Shown here: one piece after another, positions 58,265-64,000 of the stretch
How positions within the stretch are numbered: position 1 is the first letter of the stretch
How the letters are laid out: every line of letters begins with the position of its first letter
Source: Rhynchopus sp. YZ270_cl-10
Lineage: Eukaryota > Euglenozoa > Diplonemea > Diplonemida > Diplonemidae
Assembly: GCA_964035575.1 (NCBI GenBank)
Contig: OZ037916.1
Span: 248,001 to 312,000, forward strand
Length of the DNA: 64,000 nucleotides
Direction: 5' to 3'
Notes under the pieces: model-generated
The model's database searches: none
The model's input: the letters and a program-made list of their open reading frames with translations, nothing else
What the model was told of the DNA's origin: nothing
Program-made: the position numbers and the translations under genes

Positions 58265-58665
58265 TAAAAAAAAAATGCAGTGTTTTGTTATGTAAAAGCA
58301 GCTTTTTACATTGACACCTTTGGTTTTTAGTAAAAAAAAGGATATTGATGGCACACAACCCCCATTCCTTCTTGTGGATGGATTTGTTGGAAAAGTGGTA
58401 TAGTTTAGTTGCCACACCCCTGCGCAAGTTGTCCACTATTTTTTTGTTACAGAATTTGTGACCAGATGGTACCCCTACCCCCCCCGCCCCCGCTCCACCC
58501 CTTTAAATAGTGCCAACAAATACTCCCGGATAACCGAAAAAGGGTGTTAAAATGCACATACTATAACAGCCCCCCACCCACCCACAAAAACCCACAAAAA
58601 ATCTTCTTTTCCCCCACAAAGACCCCTCCAAAACAAAAAACCCAAAAAAAAGTCCAAAAAAAGGA

Positions 58666-60065
58666 CTATTTGTAAAAATCGAAATCGTCGTTCTTCCTTC
58701 TGACGTGTCTCTGGTAGGCCTTTTCAAAGTCGCGCGCGAGGATCACGTAACGGTTCTTGCGGACTGCCTGCATACCGGCCTCCTGACAGATTGCGTGGAT
58801 CATGGCACCGGACACCTTCTCGGGGCGGGTCACGTAGTCTTCCAGGTCCACGTCATCAGCGAGGGACATTTTGCTTGTGCACACCTGCATTGGGGGGTGG
58901 GGGTTAAGCATGATTTAGAGGCGCATATTCAATTAGATTCATATACTTTCAGTTCACAGAATTGAAAGTATTTGAGAGGTGTTGGAAGCCTTTTTTTTTT
59001 TTGCATTTATTTCCCCAAAAAAAGAATCATTCGATATCAGAATCATGACATATTAGCATTATTTTTGGAGGGGAAAAATGATACCTGGAAAATCAACCGT
59101 TTCGAACGTCTGTCTGGTGTAGGGAACTCAATTTTTCTGTCAAGACGTCCAGGACGCATGAGGGCAGGGTCGAGGGTGTCCCATCTGTTCGTTGCCATGA
59201 TGACTTTGACGCTCTCGGTTTGGTCGAATCCGTCCATTTGGTTGAGCAGTTCGAGGAGGATACGTTGGACCTCTCTGTCTGCGCCGGTCTGCGCATCGAA
59301 ACGCTTCGTTCCAATGGAGTCGACCTCATCAATGAAGACAATCGAGGGTGCGTTCTCCTTCGCCAGCCTGAACACATCACGCACCATCCTTGGTCCCTCT
59401 CCGAGATATTTCTGCACAAACTCAGAGCCAACCACACGAATAAACGCTGCATTAGTGTGATGCGCCACAGCCTTCGCAAGCATAGTCTTTCCCGTCCCCG
59501 GAGGACCGTACATCAGCACACCACGTGGCGGGTCAATTCCGATCTGCCTGTACAGCTCTCCATGGGTAAGGGGGAGTTCGACTGCCTCACGCATTTCTTG
59601 CTTTTGTATGTCAAGACCTCCGATGTCGCCGTAGGTTACGTCTGGTTTGTCGTTTGCCTGAAGCAGTGCAATGGAGGCATCGCTTTCGGATGGAAGAATG
59701 GCAACGCAAGCATTCGACTGTTTGTGTAGTCCAATCGAGCTGTTCGGCTTGAGCTCTTCCCTGTCTAGTGTGGAGAGAACGCGAACATAGTAGTTCGGTC
59801 CATTGCTGTTTCCAACAATCCCTCTCTGCTGGTCAATCATCTCAACAAACTGTCCAACCACCAAAGGGACCGACTGAATCTTCTTCACCTCCTGCTTCGC
59901 TGCAAGCTCCTCCTTCATCAGCTGCTTTGTCTCGATCTTGCATAGAAGTGTTTTCAGGTCGATTGTCGACTGGTTCTTCACCAAATTCATATACTCTCCG
60001 TACAACCCCTCCCTCGCAGCAACTGAGAGAGGCTTCCGTGGGGTCTCTTTTTGCGGCTCGCTCAT
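58666..60065 (-). CDS. RPT3: 26S proteasome ATPase Rpt3 (PSMC4), two exons
   Basis: Exons 60065-59085 and 58884-58666 join in phase to 399 residues, the normal Rpt3 length. The intron (200 nt) begins GTATCA and ends GCAG; it is the only one here not starting GTATG. Walker A is GPPGTGKT (187-194), Walker [10 protein letters not shown] (242-250), and the second region of homology [20 protein letters not shown]. Exon 2 gives [20 protein letters not shown] and ends NDDFDFYK. The FYK end is the HbYX-like tail with which Rpt3 docks into the 20S alpha ring. Without exon 2 the protein would lose the small AAA lid. Rpt3 unfolds substrates in the proteasome base. The N-terminal coiled coil is short. 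Confidence 0.95.
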
Positions 60066-60299
60066 TTTATCTTGCGTCCACGCTTATTTTTTGTGTAAAG
60101 GTTAAAAGGGGAAAAAGGGGGGGGTGGGAAGGGGATTCCCTGCGTGAAATGGGAGTAAAATGAGGGGGGAATTAAAGAAAATATTGAGCCGTGAGGGGCC
60201 ACCTGCGCCTTCACGGACTCGCAATCGTCTCTGTGTGGAGAGCGGCCCCAAAAAAAAAGGCCAGAGAAAGAAACTCTGGAATGGAATATGGGGCTCACC

Positions 60300-61130
60300 T
60301 CCAAAAGACACCACACTGATCAATGCAATGAGTTCCTTCTCGTGGCTCTTATTGCAGGGATGCTGTCAGGAAGAGTATGTGACAACTAGAATGAAACCCT
60401 TTGGCTGTTTGCTGTGCAAAGATGTTTCACGGGACGATGAAGGATTTCCTTGTTCACATTGACACTGCGCACGGTGGCTACCGCTCAAGAGTTGTTGTGG
60501 CATATTCGGGGGAACAGGGCCCATCGTAGGTCAGCTAATGTATCGTAATCGCTACGACGAGATTCTAAAATATTTTGTATTTTGTAACACCCCGACGATG
60601 TTGGAAAAAACAAAAAAGGAATGCAGACAGAGTCAGACAAACTAGTTTCGCCTTATTCGATGTCTTCCAGAGGCGGTTGTTCGCAGGCCGCATCGGAAAG
60701 TTTGTTTCTGTCAACAAAACAATTGTAAAGGCGAAAAGCAGGATTCCTTGTCGCAGTTTCTCATGAAGTTGGCTGACGGGGTGACTGGGTGTGTGTGTGG
60801 ACTTCATGCCTGTCTCTGAGGGAGTATCAGCTATGGTGGGACACAATGTGTTTCAATCTTGACACAACTCCCGAGGACCGATTCGAAGAAAGGTCAAAAG
60901 ATAAGGCACAAAAAACAATAATGTTTTCGATGATTTGAGTCTTGTTTTTTTGTGTTTGTAGGTACGACAAAATGGTTAAGATATTCTTTCAATCGAAAGA
61001 TGGAGACCAATGGAGGCCAAAAACAATCGTAGACCCAAGATGTGGCAAGGCCTGTTGGCTCTGGATGAGACTTTATCTTACAATGTCAATAAGTTTTTTT
61101 TCGAACAAAAGAAAGGGGAGAGTGTGAGGA
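60300..61130 (+). pseudogene. Possible decayed PiggyBac-like DNA transposon fragment
   Basis: In one plus-strand frame near 60515-60590 the sequence reads GQLMYRNRYDEILKYFVF, like the M-R-RFe-IlryLhF block before the first catalytic Asp in PiggyBac transposases. A second weak block, RYDKMVKIFFQSKDGDQW, lies near 60960-61010. Stops and frame changes break the region, and no DDD triad or Cys-rich end can be seen. It could be chance. If real it is an old remnant of an ordinary cut-and-paste element. Confidence 0.25.
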
Positions 61131-61761
61131 CGTTTGTTTTAGTCGATGCGGTATCGTTTGAAGAGATGTCTTTAGGTTGAAGATCAACAAAAATGATTAA
61201 GATTTTTTTTTTTTTTTTTGAAAAGATGAAGTTGTCCCATCACCTTAGCTATTTTCACCTGATTTTTTTGACCCGATTTTTTTGGCGATGTTGGGAGTTT
61301 GTAAAAAGAGAGAAAAATTGAAGGGTGAATGAACTTCAGACGACCATATCACCTCATTTCAAATACACAGTATTGATATCGGGAAAAAAAAAACAATCAG
61401 CTAAAAAAAAATATGGATCATCCACACAGGGGTCTCAGCGTGTCAAAAAAAAAAACTAAACTAACATTGCCACTTGATTTGTCCTCACTTTGACCGCAGC
61501 CATTTGGGAAGCCATTTAGGCTCTTACCCTGGGTGGCGCTGTGGGTGATAATTGGGTGAGGGGAATGATTCAAAAAAAAAAAGGAAAAAGCATGAGAACA
61601 AATTTTCCGTTGGCTAATCGTGCTCAGTTTCTAATAACGATGTGTGTAAAAAAAATGGTGAAGTTGATAGTGCAACTGACACTCCGTGGGTTGTAGAACC
61701 CGGGGTGTTGGTGGGGGAAAAAAAGCTGGAAGGCTGAGACCCCTGGATCCACAGAAAGAAA

Positions 61762-61795
61762 AATGATAGAGTTATGTGTCTCGCGTACACACATT
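61762..61795 (+). repeat. GTAC-hairpin repeat, diverged
   Basis: ATGATAGAGTTATGTGTCTC, GCGTACACACATTA. Confidence 0.45.
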
Positions 61796-62400
61796 ACATC
61801 TAGTGCTAACATCATGGATGTGATACACACTATTTACCCGGTACCCTGGGTACACCTTGCTTTGAGAATACACTTTACTTTATCGTCTTTTTTTGGTAAA
61901 AGTTTGGCTAGGGAATATGTCTGGAGATACACGGGGTTTCCACACTCGGAGCAAAAGGGGTTAGCATGTTTTGCGGGACAACAAATAGGCACACATTTCA
62001 CACACAAAAAAAATTATTTTGGCAATCTAGGAATTTCCCCCCAAAATAATTCCAAACACACCTTCCTTTCTTGAAGAAAAAAGGAAACGCGAAAAGGTTA
62101 CTTGATGCAGGCACACCTCTGACTTGGCACACAAAAAATGGAAAAACTTGAAATGGGCAGTTATTGATGCAGACACCTCTGACTGACCCACTGTACGATG
62201 CCAGCCATCCGGGATGAAAGCTCAAGTACCCTGTGGCCTACAATAAATACGTGAAAGAAGCTAGAGATAGTCGAGGCTAGGGGGTAGCGATAGGTATATA
62301 AAAGAGAGAAAGACGCTGAACCATATGATTTTTTGACCCTTAGTTTACCGGTGTTTTGCCGACCTCGCCAAACACCTGGCAAACCCAAGGTCAAAATCAG

Positions 62401-62450
62401 GTGGTTAAAAGTGCAAAAACGCCTCACCGTACATCAGCGGACGCAAGACA
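62401..62450 (+). repeat. AGTGCAAAACGCCTCAC-family repeat
   Basis: GTGGTTAAAAGTGCAAAAAC, GCCTCACCGTACATCAGCGG, ACGCAAGACA; matches 41443 over about 45 bp. Confidence 0.65.
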
Positions 62451-63001
62451 ACCGATTCCCCACGGGTTATTGATTATTCATGAGTCAAACCCCAAGAGAG
62501 AGTCTCACTTCATCGACATACACACAGATAAGAGAGAAGGGTTTTGTATGCACTCCACAACACAACACATCTTTTTGAAAAATTGGAAGAGACGATAAAA
62601 AAAATGAACAAACCACATCGTTCATAAAAACCCCACTTGATAACATATTTTTTTGATAGATTTTTTTTTTCTGGGAAGTTTTTCGATCGCTACGATACAA
62701 ACCATTTCCCCCCCCCCATCCCATTGATAAAGGTGATGATACCCCATCCCACCCCCCACCCCCCACGCTGTGGTGGTAAATATCTGACTACCACGTGTCG
62801 CGTATAATACGGATTTGCCACCCCAGATCCCCTCCCAGGAAAAAAGAGAAGCTAAAAAAAAGAGAAAAAAAGAGAAAAAAACCCCGAAAGATGAATGCAC
62901 TCCTCGAGACAGAGTTGGTTTCCCCCCAAAAAAGCAATTCTTTCTTTTTGATAATTTGTTGTATTAGTGTAGCTTTTCAATCACTAATAACACGGCATCC
63001 A

Positions 63002-63175
63002 TAAGCCCTTACCAGGACCTACCCTCCGGAGGAAAAAATACCACCTCCCACCTCTTACATTAAGCCCTTAATTTTAAGGCACTCTAAAATTAAGGGCTTA
63101 ATTTAAGGGCTTAGTTTCTTACTAAGGGCTTACTAAGGGCTTAGTAAGAAATTAAGGGCTTAATTTAAGGGCTTA
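63002..63175. repeat. TAAGGGCTTA / TAAGCCCTTA motif cluster
   Basis: Eight copies of the decamer, two as TAAGCCCTTA (63002, 63061) and six as TAAGGGCTTA (63092-63173). The centre is itself an inverted repeat (TTTCTTACTAAGGG... with ...CTTAGTAAGAAA). Architecture matches the CAAGTACTTG element; clean ends are not visible. Confidence 0.65.
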
Positions 63176-63407
63176 CAAAGAGCTTACCAAGAGTGTAGAC
63201 CATTAGGGGTAGCTTTGGACCTCAGCAAAATTAAATACGATAATTGGTGTGGCTGACGACCCCAAAATAGCAGAAAATAGCACTTTGGGGGGTTTTTTTT
63301 TGGGTTTGGTGGCTGGGTGGTGGTGTGGCTCATGATGTACGAGGGAAGGAAACTTGGCCAGCCCGCAAACCATTCATGTGCCAAAAGGCAACAAAACCCT
63401 ACAAGGA

Positions 63408-63869
63408 GTACACAGTACACAGTACACAGTACACAGTACACAGTACACAGTACACAGTACACAGTACACAGTACACAGTACACAGTACACAGTACACAGT
63501 ACACAGTACACAGTACACAGTACACAGTACACAGTACACAGTACACAGTACACAGTACACAGTACACAGTACACAGTACACAGTACACAGTACACAGTAC
63601 ACAGTACACAGTACACAGTACACAGTACACAGTACACAGTACACAGTACACAGTACACAGTACACAGTACACAGTACACAGTACACAGTACACAGTACAC
63701 AGTACACAGTACACAGTACACAGTACACAGTACACAGTACACAGTACACAGTACACAGTACACAGTACACAGTACACAGTACACAGTACACAGTACACAG
63801 TACACAGTACACAGTACACAGTACACAGTACACAGTACACAGTACACAGTACACAGTACACAGTACACA
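63408..63869 (+). repeat. GTACACA satellite, 66 perfect 7-bp units
   Basis: The 462 bp are 66 copies of GTACACA with no variant that I can find. Because 7 is not a multiple of 3, every frame cycles through the same 21 bases and stays open on both strands, creating long false frames (VHSTQYT and VYCVLCT repeats). Perfect copies suggest recent expansion. The copy number may be compressed in assembly. Confidence 0.97.
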
Positions 63870-64000
63870 AAATCCAAAAATCACCTCGGTCGTGGGGTCC
63901 CGAGGTGGAAACATATGGTTTCACAGCTTTTGGGGGTCTAGCGTGGGTCCCACAGAAATGAAGTACAGATGCATTTTGCAACGGGTGTATGTGTGCCTCA

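Larger units (their letters stand above)
57177..58665. other. Intergenic with short repeats
   Basis: Holds a GTTGTATTAG copy (57505-57553), a decayed TTGAAATAC copy (57778-57822), a CGACAATC piece (57830-57875), a CTAAG-hairpin (58005-58045) and a GTAC-hairpin (58226-58264). No gene is supported. Confidence 0.55.
60066..64000. other. Gene-free right end of the window
   Basis: Besides the possible transposon remnant (60300-61130), two AGTGC/GTAC-type repeats, the TAAGGGCTTA cluster and the 7-bp satellite, it contains only A/T-rich or C-rich simple sequence. Any gene whose 3' end continues from the right would start beyond 64000. Confidence 0.5.

Noticed and set aside
63408-63869. CRISPR-like array
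   Set aside because: Units are 7 bp, contiguous and without spacers, in a eukaryotic genome.
63184-63981. Long frames on both strands over the 7-bp satellite
   Set aside because: Artefact of a perfect repeat whose period is not a multiple of three and contains no stop codon in any frame.

Overview
This window looks like nuclear DNA of a euglenozoan flagellate, most likely a diplonemid or close relative. Two near-identical paraflagellar rod genes point to Euglenozoa. Every gene I can support (22 plus one cut off by the left edge) lies on the minus strand, as in the long one-way transcription units of that group. A pyrimidine-rich stretch ending in AG lies about 15-45 nt before many start codons, as expected for spliced-leader trans-splicing. 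Unlike kinetoplastids, four genes have ordinary cis-introns (13 in all; 12 begin GTATG, the other GTATC, and all end in AG). The window also encodes riboflavin synthesis enzymes, a pathway usually reported absent from kinetoplastids. No tRNA, rRNA, CRISPR array or prokaryotic operon was seen.

Layout, left to right (transcription runs right to left). 0-6 kb: N-terminal part of a paraflagellar rod gene, RPB5, then a complete five-exon paraflagellar rod gene. 6-13.5 kb: a serine-rich unknown protein, a ubiquitin-like plus leucine-rich-repeat protein with one frameshift, and a riboflavin synthase-RibD fusion. 13.7-15 kb: a 1.2-kb foldback element. 15.4-20.3 kb: a 1614-residue ankyrin/ADP-ribosyltransferase/NACHT/pentapeptide/14xWD40 protein, the most striking gene here. 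20.5-31 kb: an O-fucosyltransferase-like protein, six-unit polyubiquitin, a cathepsin L-like protease, a CAF16-type ABC ATPase and a low-complexity unknown. 31-37.3 kb: gene-free, rich in short repeats. 37.3-43.5 kb: a single-pass membrane unknown, a five-exon PRP4-type kinase and a secreted streptogrisin/alpha-lytic-like protease. 43.8-47.8 kb: all five histones (H4, H1, H3, H2A, H2B). 51-60 kb: a five-exon EF-hand protein, a 1.84-kb TIR element, OST48 and a two-exon Rpt3. 60-64 kb: gene-free, with a possible PiggyBac remnant and a 66-unit 7-bp satellite.

The spaces between genes carry several families of 40-120 bp repeats that I do not recognise. Many copies share an AGATGA-like head and a hairpin with a CTCTCGTG-type loop. 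In one family the stem bases change in pairs between copies. All copies I found read in the + direction, against the genes. Larger foldback elements and clusters of 8-10 bp palindromic motifs also occur. The genes themselves are mostly unrelated housekeeping functions sharing one transcription direction rather than an operon-like pathway.
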